A DNA stretch of 64,000 nt from Isoetes taiwanensis (Eukaryota > Streptophyta > Lycopodiopsida > Isoetales > Isoetaceae). A model generated the notes under the pieces. That model worked only from the letters and a program-made list of their open reading frames with translations. It did no database searches and was not told the origin of the DNA. The stretch lies in the NCBI GenBank assembly GCA_021234155.1, contig JAJEKV010000021.1:16257563-16321562 (forward strand), given 5' to 3'. Position 1 is the first letter of the stretch; the number at the start of each line of letters is the position of its first letter. The translations under genes and the position numbers were made by a program. Shown here in pieces: positions 22,970 to 34,550 of this stretch.

Positions 22970-25550
22970 AGTATAGTAAATGTGGAGAACTACTGGTAAT
23001 AGGAGATTTTAATGCAAGGATAGGTTGCAAGCAAACAAAACTTTTCGAGAATATGGCAGATGCTCAGTTATATGAAATTGATGAGCCACTTTTCATGAGG
23101 TAATCAGAAGATATAGTATCAAATTCAACGAGTGAGCAATTGCTTGAATTTGGGACTATATGTATTCTCAAAATTTTGAATGGCATTAGCAAATTCCCAG
23201 ACTCTGGAAAATATACTTGCTTGAGCCATGCTGGGGCATGCACTATAGATTATGTCATGGTTGAAAATTTGGGGCTGCTACAAAAATTCTTTGTAGGACC
23301 AAAGTTGTCTGAGTCTGATCACCTGCCATTACACATTGTCATAAAGCCTACTTGTGAGACAGATTTTCAGCAGTCTTTCTTCCATCGTAGACTCAAAATT
23401 AAATATCATCTGAGCATGGAATATAAGAAATTGGTTGAAGAGTTGCTTTCTCAAGCAAGATGGACAGGAGGCATACTGGAAGATGCAAAACAATTCTCAG
23501 AAATTGTTCTTGATGCAGCTGGATGAACATTTGGATACATAAAAAGACATGTCAAAGGCAGACCATGCAATGCATGGTGGGACTTGGAGTATGCACAGGC
23601 AAGGGCGTTACTTTCTCCTGGTTGCTTGAGGAAGCCTTCATGGTACAAAAAGTTAATTAGAAGAAAAAAGAGAGCATTCTTTAAAAGCAAGCAGGAGGAG
23701 TTAGAAAGTCAATTCAAAACATCCCCAAAATCTTTCTGGAATGCATTTCAGGAAAAAGCGCAGGTGCCAAAATTAGATCCCAATGATCTTTTTAATCTAG
23801 TCTGGGATATTTACTCTGTAGGACATGCAGAGGGGATGCCAATCTTGGCGCTGGATACAGACTTGTTTACAGAAGATGAAGTTAAAGTAATAATAAGGCA
23901 CATGATGCAGAGGGACTTTGTATGGAACTTTTTAAATGGGGTGGTCAGAAATTGGTATCCGTTCGTACATGCCTGCTCAATATGTGCCTGAGACAAGGGC
24001 TCCCATTCAACTGGAAGATGAACAGAGTTCATCCAATCCATAAGGCAGGAGACATGAAAAAAGTGCAGAATTACAGGACCATTTTGATCAGCAGCATGTT
24101 TACAAAGCTTTTAGGAAGCTTGCTTGAACAAAAGCTGAGCATATGGGCAGAAAGTAACAGTAAGCGCTCTCCTTATCAAGCAGGGTTCAGCAAAGAATAT
24201 AACACTTTAGATCATGCCCTCACACTACGGGTATTGATTGAAAGGGCAAAGTCCCCAAACTCAGCATTATTCCTGGCTTTCATAGATTTTACGAAAGCCT
24301 TTGATACGGTTTCAAGAAAGGAATTAGGAGAGAGGATGGTGCGGATTGGTGTCCCGGAAGAATTAAGAGGAGCAGTTTCCCAAATATATTTGGAAGTATT
24401 AGTAGCATTGGCACATGACCTAAGCACAGTGATTAGGAACAATATAGGGGTACGACAGGGCTACCCGTTGTCTCCTACCTTGTTTGGCCTGTTCATTGAC
24501 GAACTAGACGAGTGGATGAACACACATTCTCTTCCAGGCACAAAAATGGGTACGTATGTGTTTCAATTGTTAATATATCAGGGGCAGCCACTAGAAACTG
24601 TTGAATGCTTTAAGTCTCTTGGTACTGATTTCTCGTCCAAATATAGTTGGAAAGAGTGCATAAAGAGACGGGTTACAGGTGGGAAGTCAGCCATGTATGG
24701 AATGCTTGCTAAATGCTCAAGTATGTCGTTGAACGATTGGAGGTTCAAAAGGATGTTGTTTAAGTCTTTGGTGCAAACAGTTGTATTGTATGGAGCACCT
24801 ATTTGGGGGCCAAGCATCTCCGCCAAACTATGGTGCCAAGTAGAGTCAGTACATAAATTATTTTTATGTGAAGAAATGGGACTCAAAAGGCAAATTCCCT
24901 ATGCAATTATTTTAGCAGAAGCTGGGATGTTCCCTCTTGAGCTTGAAGCTCTTTTTAATGCTGTAAATTTTGTCAATAGAGTAAAAGAGCAGGCACATAC
25001 CCGTTTGCCATATCAGGCAATGCTTCTTTCTGAGATCCAGGGGTGGATGCATGACTTCAGAGCTTGGGCAAGTCGGTGGGGATTGAATGAGGCAAATTGG
25101 CCTGACAACAAAACAGATGCCAGGAAGCTCTTGGAGCAGCTAGCATTGGGACGGCTTTGGTCTAGCCCTGGTAGCAGAATGTTATACTACAAAGATAAAG
25201 TTAACTCATTGGCTGATTATGGTAGTCAGGAATACTTGATGGTGAATATTCCATGTACACTTAAAAAATTAATTGCTAGATATAGAACAAGTTCTCACAC
25301 GCTGGAGATCGAGACAGATAGGTGGGCGACGAAGATCCCAATGGAGGAAAGGTTGTGTAGGCTATGTGATTTGGGTTGTGTAGAAGATGAAGATCATGTG
25401 TTTACAAAATGTACAGCATATGTAGATATCAGGCACAGGTATGATGTACATAATGAGAATTTTTATTCTCTATTTACATCATCCCCTTTTGATACAGGAT
25501 TATATATAAAAGCGGTGGATGATCACCGTTCATTACTGTTGAAATTATAA
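22970..25550 (+). pseudogene. LINE-B: endonuclease plus reverse transcriptase with the catalytic box deleted
   Basis: An APE-type endonuclease tail is readable: LLVIGDFNARIGC near 22985-23025, then IDYVMV and SDHLPL near 23245-23330. It is broken by stops near 23100 and at 23524. The reverse transcriptase occupies a single 542-codon frame (23922-25550). FIDFTKAFDTVSR lies at residues about 120-132, GVRQGYPLSPTLFGLFIDEL at 176-195, and a Cys/His C-terminus (CRLCDLGC...HVFTKC) near 485-505. Between VFQLLIY and QGQPLETVECFKSLG the expected YADD active-site block is missing by an in-frame deletion, so the protein could not polymerise. The endonuclease style (GDFNARIG, SDHLPL) differs from LINE-A and resembles the RTE/CR1/Jockey side of the LINEs. 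Confidence 0.8.
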
Positions 25551-25602
25551 AGCATTGTATCCAGGCTCTATAGCCTCTCAGGGCCCTAAAGAGCTAGTTA
25601 AT

Positions 25603-25717
<115 letters not shown>

Positions 25718-25944
25718 ATTTGCCTCGCTATTTTATGGAAGTCTAACCAAAGGCAAGAAATGGTGATGCATCTAGTTTAGCCAACTGTTAGAAACGTACA
25801 ATTCCAATTCGAAGGTAGTTTACCTAAACCTGTTTTGGCTACACTAGAATATAGGAGTCGTAATTTATTCCAGTTACAGCGATGGAAGTCTGCAACATTA
25901 TCAGGAGCGTCAGCAACATGCTCTGTAGGTTCCTACGTACGGTC

Positions 25945-26660
25945 ACACAAAAAAATAGCCTTTCCAATCCACCAAATAATAAAGACGACACGGCGAGTCC
26001 AAATGTTTTTGCACGTCAAATTCCTCGTAATCATCAATCTCGACTGGTGGTGGAGGTACTCCTCGGTCTAAAAGGGATTCCCCATATAGGAATCTAACAA
26101 AGAAATACGAAATACTGGATGAAGAAAAACTGATGGTGGAAGCTCCAAACAAAAAGCAGCATCACAAACTTGGTCAATGGTTCGATAAAGCCTTTGATTA
26201 GTGCATTAGAGTTGCCCATTTGATCTTTGGGTGATATCCAAAAGAGAGCAAATGTTCCACATGTAGAAGATACTTCCAGAAGCCAACTCGTCACTGACAA
26301 TAGTATCTGGTAAACCATGGAGTCAAACTACTTCTTAAACAAGATCAGCTGTCAGCTTCATTGGAGATGGAGGTATTGCAAGGAATGAAATGCGCTATCT
26401 TGGAGAACCGATCAAGGACAACAAAGACGGCGTCATGACCCTGGAAAGATGGGATCTCAATAATGAAATCCACTGAAATGCTCTTTCAAGTACTGGCTTG
26501 AACTGGTAAAGGCGAAAGCAGGCCACGTGAAAGATGCTTGGGAGCTTTTATATGGCAGCAAGTGTCATGCGAGCGTACAAAGTTTCGACACTGTGGCGAA
26601 GATCTGGCCACCAATAATTTCAAGCGATGACTTCCATAGTAATGGCAATTTCAAAGTCGC
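25945..26660 (-). pseudogene. Ty3/Gypsy chromovirus relic (integrase end plus chromodomain)
   Basis: On the minus strand, in shifting frames, come SVDFII..., then HDAVFVVLDRFSKIAHFIPC (about 26385-26440), LPDTIVSD (about 26290-26315), and FLHPVFRISLLDSY. A Pro/Glu stretch and a chromodomain fragment YYLVDWKGY (about 25960-25990) follow. This is the standard order of chromovirus integrase followed by a C-terminal chromodomain. Many stops. No LTRs are seen next to it. Confidence 0.8.
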
Positions 26661-26889
26661 CAGTGAGAGGGAAGTCATGATGAGGCTGCAGAACTTGAAG
26701 TTGAGAAGCACATCAGGAACCAATGATAGGTTGTATACATCAATTTGAAAACTTTTATACGTATTTTTACGAAAAAATGTATCTTGGAAGTATAAAATGT
26801 ATTTTTTTATTGTTTTAAACCTTAATAAAAAGAAAAGGAAACAAATAATGTATTTTTTTATTGTTTTTGTATTTTTAGTCTTAGGTCCT

Positions 26890-27240
26890 GACTGCATTCT
26901 CTTTTTGGAGTATCTTTGGATAGTCAGCACTTTCTTTTGGGTATTTATCCAAATCAGTGGACTGCTTCTAAAAGGATTGCATTTCACATGGCAAAGTCTT
27001 GGCTAATCTGGAGTGTATGGAAGCGAAGGCGAAGAAAGGTCTTTTATGATAAGCGTATTTCTTCTCAGGTGGTGCTTCAAGAAATTCGTAAGAAGTTGTA
27101 TAATTGCTTTCAGATCTCCAATTGGCCTGATCGTATTAAAATTCCAATATGGAGTGATCATCTAAAAGAGTCCTTTGTAATATTTTGAGTGTATAATATG
27201 AAGTAAATCACGTTCTTCAAAAAAAAAAAAAAAAAAAAAA
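26890..27240 (+). mobile_element. 5'-truncated L1-type LINE with poly(A)
   Basis: The peptide AKSWLIWSVWKRRRRKVF and the following helical segment resemble the extreme C-terminus of plant L1 ORF2 proteins. About 30 bp after the stop codon there is an A22 run (27219-27240). The A tail separates it from LINE-A ((TTATC)n tails) and LINE-B ((ATG)n tail). Confidence 0.65.
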
Positions 27241-27860
27241 CAAAGAATTTATTTACACTTTACTTAGAATTTTGTAGTGAAATTTTGCTTCTTCTTTGGA
27301 TAAGTTGGTTGTGACATCGTTGTATCATTTATTGGTGGTTTGTGATTATTGAATAATTTAATCCGTTTGTTTTGTTCTTATTGTTGGTATTTGGATTCTG
27401 AAATATTTGTGGAATGGTGCTTGTTTTTCTTACCGTTGGTATTTGGATTTTGAAATATTTATGGAATGGTGCGTACTTGGCCATCTCTTATAACATGTTC
27501 GGTTGCCCAAGGGCTAATCGCTCACTCCTATTGTTGGATGGACATATTCTTGGTCCATGGGCATATTCTATTTTTTATTTGTAGATGGTGTCCCTCATGT
27601 ATTTTTTCAAACCTCCATGAATGCTTCCATATGTTTGTCAATCCATATTTTTTGCACCTGTACTAAGTGTGTTTTTTTATGATTATATTTTTGATCTAGC
27701 TCAACCTTCCGAAGAACCTCCATAGACTGAGCTTTGATTGGGTATTAAAGGAGCCTTTAGGATGGGCCATTTTATGATGCAGGCGATTGTTAAGACAAAA
27801 TTCACAAATGCGACTTTACTTCCTACATCAAATCATCTTTCAATTTCTGAGCAGCACAAT
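27241..27860. other. No gene; short tandem duplication
   Basis: A unit of about 52 bp (GTTGGTATTTGGATT...GGAATGGTGC) is repeated twice between about 27383 and 27473. Nothing else is recognised. Confidence 0.5.
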
Positions 27861-27863
27861 TTA

Positions 27864-28294
27864 AATGGTATAGTTGGTTATTACCACTATGGTAGGTGGC
27901 ACTATACAATAGCCTATACGTGTCCTCCACTTTGGCTGCCGCAAGGCGGTGGGATAAACTAGCTAGTCTGTACAAGATTAGTCTAGTATGGACCTTAAAC
28001 AAAGGAATAAAAAAACAATGGGACTATGGTAGGTGGCACTAGGATGGTGAGGCTAAAAAGCCATGCCCTAGAGTTGCCCCTAGGACCTAGACTTCCTAAG
28101 GCGGGATTAAATCCTGCCTACAAAGTGTGCATGTAAGGCAAAAGTTTTGCCCAACGGATGTGTGGTGAGTTGGTATAGGTCTAGTAATGCCAAAATAAAT
28201 GTGCATTTGGTCATGGGTTCAAACCTTGCCAATGTATGTTTATCTTTGGGAGTTGGTTATTGGGGTTATACGATGATGATCCCCGACGTGGTAG
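27864..28294 (+). repeat. Left part of a tRNA-promoter-like (SINE-like) repeat, interrupted
   Basis: Same family as the tandem array at 34.5-35.5 kb. It contains GTGGTGAGTTGGTATAGG (A-box-like, about 28163-28180) and GGGTTCAAACC (B-box-like, about 28215-28225), spaced as in tRNA-derived pol III promoters. It stops at CGTGGTAG (28287-28294), where the 6.1 kb element begins; the sequence resumes at 34407. Confidence 0.75.
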
Positions 28295-28783
28295 CCCGGG
28301 GGGTTCACCTCTATATAAGGGGCATATGGCATGTGCGTGCATCAAGTCGGGAGAAACCCCTCTGTATACAGCTGACCCTCCATAGAAACCCCTATGTATA
28401 CGGTCCCATACTGTCGAAGAATCATACCCGATTCCATATTTTTACACCCAGTCTAAGCACTTCTTGCCCTACCCTCAACCTTATTTTTACGTCCATTTTT
28501 CATTCATGTACAATAAAAAGTACATCATATCGTTTGAGGACCACTTGGACCTGTACAAAAATGGAATAGCTATCAGGAAATTCAACAGAATAAAGGATCC
28601 AACAAGGTATTTCACTGATTTATGTCTCTAAGCAAGTTTTATTCACACAATGCATCACCACCACTATCATGTTTGGATAAGTTTTGTTACAACTTGAAGA
28701 CTATCAGACTTATTACCAGGCTTATGAAGAAAGGCCAAGATGCTAAAGAGTTGACAATAAACCAGAGATGCCAAAAAAGTGGC

Positions 28784-28870
28784 AGTTTGCCCATCATTCA
28801 TTTGAAACTTTGGAAGCTGTCTCAAGTGGCAGTTTGCCCATCATTCATTTGAAACTTTGGAGCTACTGCA
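28784..28870 (+). repeat. Tandem duplication of about 43 bp
   Basis: GTGGCAGTTTGCCCATCATT... occurs twice in a row inside the 6.1-kb element. Confidence 0.7.
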
Positions 28871-30500
28871 GGGGAGAGAATGTAACCCTTTCTAGCATAA
28901 AACAGTCCAAAACCATGCAACATATATGCGGATCTCAAGCTCAAAGAGAAAATAAACTATCACATGGAAGAATCGAGAAAGAAGCTTATTGTAAGTAGAA
29001 AGTTTCTCTTTTTATAACAAAAAGTCTTGACTTGATCGCCTAATCTATGCATACTACACATATTGGCTCCTTCAAACATTCACCTCCCATGTGATCTGCA
29101 CAACTAAGATAATCGTCACGCTAAGCATTGGCCTCATTTGTGCTCCTTTCTTCCTAGGAAGAGATTGTTAGGAACAAAATCCTTTTGCCCCATCTATTAC
29201 CCCGGATAAAATCACACCTTTCTTAAAATCACACCTTTCATTTATGTTTTCTAGATCCGAGATCATTATAAAACTTAAAAGATCCAACTTAAATCTTTGA
29301 TGTCAACTCAAGTCTTTCGGGCTCCCACTTGTCTAAATGTCTATATCCAAATCTCACAAAATTTAGATTTAAGTTAAAACCGGTGAGTATATTGCATATC
29401 GTAATACCCTCCACCTTTGCATCCAATCGGTTACCTAGATGTCTCGATAAATGCACACAAAGTCCCAACAACATCATAAAAAAGATCCAATCATCAATAG
29501 AATGCATGTCTACCTTGTCGAAATATGTAGATGGAGGAGGAATCACGCCACCAAAGACCATTACAGGTTCGGCAATAAATGCAAATTATCTCAGAGGAGA
29601 GACATGGCAATGGCTACCAAATTAAATGTAACTACACCTCCAACGCCTATAAACAAGCAACAATTACTCCCCACAAAAAGTAAATGCATGTCTCTATTAC
29701 CGTGTCGGGCCCCTCCTTCAAAATCAATTTCCTAAGTTGGTCGCTAATCTTGTTGAATATTCTTCTTCCGTTCCCCTAATAAAATGTAAATGGAATACCA
29801 AGTCAAGACATGCAAAGGTAACAAACAACGCCGAACCAATTTTGCTTTCATTACAAGTCAAAGCGGCCAACAAGATGGACTTTCGGTCCCCTTGGCATCG
29901 ATTAGAGATGTTATAGTCAGTAGCTAGAGGAGGGATGCCAACTGCTGAAGCGTATCTTTAGCACATTCATGCAACGGTATATTATATTAATATACCCACG
30001 CCCGATCCATATTTGCACTCCCAAGTTCTTAAAATTGTTCACTATAGCATGGTTCCCAATCGCACAAAATGCACGCCTTCAACTTGCGAACATGTTTCTG
30101 CCCCCCCCCCCATCAATATCTTCTTTGGAATTCCACCATCTTTAAAGGTCCTCAAACAAAAGATGCAATAAAGAAGCTATCCATTCAACCTTTGCCTATT
30201 AACATTCCTATTGACAGGTGTACTCAATGTTACGATTTCTACTAGCATTTCTTTGGCAATAAGTGTATCATTAGTTTACAACTCCGTGGTCCTCTTCCAT
30301 ATAAGACGGTTTGAAGTGGAGAAACCATCAATGTTATCTTGAATGGCATACAAGTGATATTGCCGGGCAACAAAATACTAAACCTGGTAAGTGGTAACGC
30401 CATGTATATGGGCAATCGGTTGTGAAGAGCAAACGGCTCGGGTAGATCAAAGCCTTTGTGCAGCGTTGGTAACCCTGAAAAAAAAATAAAACGACGGTCG
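28871..30500. other. Interior of the 6.1-kb element, no gene recognised
   Basis: AT-rich, with short open stretches on both strands that carry no diagnostic motif. A C10 run lies at about 30102-30111. Confidence 0.4.
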
Positions 30501-30529
30501 AAAAAATAGAAACGGCGTTGCAGCTGTCT

Positions 30530-30619
30530 CATTGAGCCCGCCAACATTAGCACTAACCACATTTCCAAAAAAAACCTCCTGAACCATCTCTGGTTCGATG
30601 CCTGCTCCTTGTGCCGCAC
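30530..30619 (-). pseudogene. Captured exon of an acetoacetyl-CoA thiolase-like gene
   Basis: Read on the minus strand after an acceptor-like TATTTAG at about 30620: AAQGAGIEPEMVQEVFFGNV, then VSANVGG. This matches the conserved N-terminal segment of cytosolic acetyl-CoA C-acetyltransferases (…VQEVFFGNVLSANLG… in plants), enzymes that condense two acetyl-CoA at the start of the mevalonate route. Neighbouring thiolase exons (the active-site cysteine region and the C-terminal His/Cys) could not be found. Only one or a few exons appear to have been taken up by the transposable element. Confidence 0.65.
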
Positions 30620-30769
30620 CTAAATAACACAACGCAGAGCAAGCAAAAAGGTTAGGTAAATTTGTAAGAAGATAGATTTTGCACCAGAACCCGGGTAGAG
30701 ATTGAAAACTTACCACGAAAACTGTACCGGGAAAAAAAATCAAAAACATACCTCCGGAAATCCAAGACC

Positions 30770-30993
30770 CTTAAACTTATCTCCCCCCGGCAACCAGCAA
30801 AGCATCTAACCCCTTAACGTATTTCTAAGTGCATACCCCTGCAGGAAAATCGATCCTCAAACCGTGGAAATACAGCTCCTCCGGCGCCAAAACGTGGAAG
30901 ACACCTTAAGTATACGTACTTCAAAAACTTAAAAAAACCCCTTCATCGCCCACGCACATGTTTTGTACGGAAAAAAGAGGTGAACCCCCCGGG
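30770..30993 (-). repeat. Internal copy of the element's right-end sequence
   Basis: Ends in GTGAACCCCCCGGG like 34406. It shares phrases such as GGCGCCAAAACGT, CGTATAC/TATACGTACT and CCACGCACATGT with 34140-34406. Confidence 0.7.
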
Positions 30994-33900
30994 ATGTATC
31001 CTACCCTCTACCGTATTTTTACATCCAGTCCGCAAATGTTGCAAGCTTCACAAGTTGTGTTCATTAGTGATGCCGGAGCAGCTGTAGAGGACCGTAGAGC
31101 TGGGAACTACAGGTATGTGTTCCATGATCAATGTTGAGCCAAATGTACTCCCAACTGGGTTCAAGTTATTCTACACTTGACCCCAATCATGGTTTACGCG
31201 GGGTTTACGGCTTATCTCAGTGAAGATAATGGTTTAACTCCACATGTGCACAATGAATCAAAATGTCGAGAGCCTAAATGATGTTAGCGCAAGTGGTCTA
31301 AGTTTGTTTTTGCATCATTATTTCATGCGGTGTGTCTTGAATGCACGTAATTCAAACAGAGTGGACACAAAGATGCCAACGTCACAATACCCATAACTTA
31401 TTATCCTTATAAATGTTTTCCAAATCATTTTAGCTTGTTGACCTTGATTTGTTGCAACCTGAAATTTTAATCCTTAAGGCAATCATTAGGAAATGCCTTG
31501 TGCATATTTACAAACTAGAACATAATATATTGCATTACCTAGTTATGGAAAAGGATTTGTGAACTGCAATAGGCATTGCATCCATCATCCGGTGGTCCTC
31601 AAGAGTTTAGCATTAAATAAGGCAAAATGCCTAAGCTTGAAAGAGTCAAGACGGGAACTTGCAAAATAATATGATATGGTTGCAAAATAATATGATATGG
31701 TTGAAGTAGATAACATATACTTACCTATTTAGAAAAAGAGCCAAAGGCATACTAGGCATTCCATCTTAATGCCCACTTCTGACGGAATTTTTGGCTCTAT
31801 TGATCAATTTGCTAAGTAATTTATATTTTTCATTTTAGGTGACAACTCTGACAGGTCATTTCAATGCGTTGTTGGAGAACGTGCAGATGATCTTCATAGG
31901 ACCAAGAAAGAGAATAGAAAATTGAAAAAACTGAGCAAGAAGTAAACAGGACATGAAGAAGAATTTTGAGAACACTTGTTTGACATTCCAAATCTTATGC
32001 ATGCAATCTGTATTGACATCTAAGCTATAAATTAATTTACCTCTTACCGTCAATAACATGTCTGCTCTATCTTTGCTTGGGTTCTGCAACTACAGTTCTA
32101 TCTTATGCATGCTGCCCATATCCAGAAATCAATGTTTGTGTCATGAACTACATGTTTACTTGGTAATCTTCCAAAGCTCCTAGACGCAGTATCCAAGTCT
32201 CCATATATGGGCATACATAAGTGCATGCCTCATCTGTTCAACTTCTGGATTATACTTGGTCATCTTGATCGAAAGTTTCATGTCCCACATAATAATTATA
32301 AGGCATGCGAACCCAGCCTTGTGGATGCATTAATTCTGTCTACGCAGTTACCCTTCCACGACTTTTATGATTCGCTTTCTCCTATCATGAATAACACCAC
32401 ATTTCACGTTTGATCAGAGTTCAACTAATATGCAACACAGCTAGAACTAGATTGACATGAGAAGCCATGTAATTTATGAGAGAGAAAAATATGTGCATGC
32501 CCTATGAGTTCAAACAAAGGAGGATTATATTATGTGCATTAGACATAGCTGACCGAAATCCAATACCGTGGATAACTATTCTTTGTTTAAAATACCAAAA
32601 TTTGGAACACATAGACAGCCAATAGAACAAATATGTAATGGCTCTAACAATCCTTCCATGCAGATCTAGAATACATTACGTCTCTATCACTCTAGCCTCT
32701 AGAATAATTCAGTCAACTGCTGCAATTCAAGCTGATTCACTTTTTGCAAGCTTGTGGAGTCACGAAAACTTCCATTTCCATTTAAACCAATGCAGACCCA
32801 GCATATGCTAGTATAATCTAGAGCAAACTAAACTACAAACATATAAATCCTTACCTTTTGAAATAATAAAAGCCCAACGACATCAACCGCTTTAATCACT
32901 TGAAGCTTCCATCTGGCATTAACATTCAATTTCTGAGAACATTGGAGTCCGTTGCTATCTAAGAGACTATTTATTTTAAAGAAAATACCTGCAACAAAAT
33001 TCCGTCCTTCCTTGTTACATCTCTATATAATCTGCAAAACTCTATACGCAACCGATGTAAGCATTTTCACAAGCTGTCTTCTAATTTAATATTCCTTTCT
33101 CTTCTGTATGCCCTGATTTACAATGGACTCAGAAATCTTCTTCTGGTCTCTAGAATAGATTCAGCGACCACATTACCCTGATTTAATAGGTAAGATTTCC
33201 AAAAGACCTTAGAATACTGTTCCAGAATAAGCAAAAGCAAAAGATATATAGGTAGAATGGAATAGCTGGGGCATCGAACTCCTTAAAATCTAATGGATCC
33301 TGGAGAAGATCCATATGTACAGTTTTTCGCAAATATCATTCCAATGGTAAAAGGATAAAGGAAAATGCCATGCAAGAACAGAGATCCTTACCTCAGCTGC
33401 AATCCAAACGAAGCAAGCAAAACTAAGTAAAGTCATGAAGATGTCTACCAATCACAAGAGATGTGCATATCTGCTAGCTAGGTAGATGTCCACGATCAAC
33501 GCCTGCAGGTAAACAGACATGTTACGTCAGACATGTTACTTCACAGTCAAATACAAAAAAGAAATACAATCATGCAGTCTTCAACAGGCATATCAAAGAA
33601 GAGGGCAAAAAAGCAGCACTTTTTCCATTCAACTCATACATGTTTTCATGTTCTATTTCATAGTATTCTAGATCTAACTTCTTAGACAGATCTATATCTC
33701 TGCAATATATCTCATTAACCTGTATTAACACCACCATTTTCACTGAAAAATGATGAAAACGAACCTGAGTATTGAAGCTGAGGTTTAAACTTCCAATCAT
33801 GAGTCGTTCTGGCAGTGCAAATATTTGAGCCTGGCATTCTCGACATATGAATAAGAACTCGTGATCAAAACAACACCAACTTGAGCAGTTCAAGCAGAGC

Positions 33901-34139
33901 AAATATATGCCTCTATCAGTTATGGCATCAGCCATGTACAACTGTTGCATTTTTATGCAAAAGAAACCTTTCAAGCATGTCGTTTGTTGCATCCACGGGT
34001 CCGCCCAAAGATTTTGAGCACCTGCGGCGTAGTAGACAGAGAAGACATGTGCTACTATCAGTTACGGCACATCCAAACATAAGCACCAGCCTGTCGTTTT
34101 AAGCATAAATCACCAACAAGGGCATTTGCAAATGCCTCT
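30994..34139. other. Interior of the 6.1-kb element, no gene recognised
   Basis: Starts with a segment resembling the left subterminal region (GTATTTTTACATCCAGTC at about 31012 versus ATATTTTTACACCCAGTC at about 28433). A Cys-rich minus-strand stretch at 33570-33992 has no family match that I can support. Confidence 0.4.
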
Positions 34140-34406
34140 TAGGGACGAAAAAACTTCAAAACATTACCTCCAAAACACCAAATCCTAAAACGTTTTTCTG
34201 GCAGCAAGCTTCGGATTCAAAGCCCTAAAACGTACTCTTACGCCTTAGCAGCTCCAAGAAATCCATCCCCAGACCGTGGAAAATGCATACATCTGGGCGC
34301 CAAAACGTATGAGCGCCCGCATGTATACGTACTATTTTTTTTCGAAAAAACCCCTCTTCCGTCCACGCACATGTATTCTACGGAATACATACGTGAACCC
34401 CCCGGG
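34140..34406 (-). repeat. Right-end region of the 6.1-kb element
   Basis: Terminal 270 bp homologous to 30770-30993, ending in the 14-bp inverted repeat. Confidence 0.75.
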
Positions 34407-34550
34407 CGTGGTAGAACTTAAAAGCCTATACGTGTCCTCCACTTTGGCTGCCGCAAGGCGGTGGGATAAACTAGCTAGTCTGTACAAGATTAGTCTAGTA
34501 TGGACCTTAAACAAACTATGGTATAGTTGGTTATTACCACTATGGTAGGT
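34407..34550 (+). repeat. Right part of the interrupted SINE-like repeat
   Basis: Starts with the second CGTGGTAG and continues AACTTAAAAGCC..., exactly as in uninterrupted copies. It then meets the opposite-strand array at 34551. Confidence 0.8.

Larger units (their letters stand above)
28295..34406. mobile_element. 6.1-kb DNA element with 14-bp TIRs and an 8-bp target duplication
   Basis: The ends are perfect inverted repeats of CCCGGGGGGTTCAC (28295-28308 and 34393-34406). The flanks are identical octamers CGTGGTAG (28287-28294 and 34407-34414). Uninterrupted copies of the target repeat (34658-34665 and 35049-35056) contain the octamer once, which confirms insertion. An 8-bp duplication is typical of hAT-like and a few other cut-and-paste families. 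No transposase is recognisable inside. A second right-end-like sequence ends at 30993, so the element may be composite or internally duplicated. It carries an exon-like acetyltransferase fragment at about 30.5-30.6 kb. Confidence 0.8.

Noticed and set aside
28163-28225. Possible functional tRNA gene
   Set aside because: A-box and B-box-like sequences are present, but no cloverleaf with acceptor and anticodon stems can be drawn; treated as a SINE-like promoter.
33570-33992. Cys-rich minus-strand ORF
   Set aside because: Cys spacing resembles a zinc site by eye, but no family or neighbouring exon supports it.
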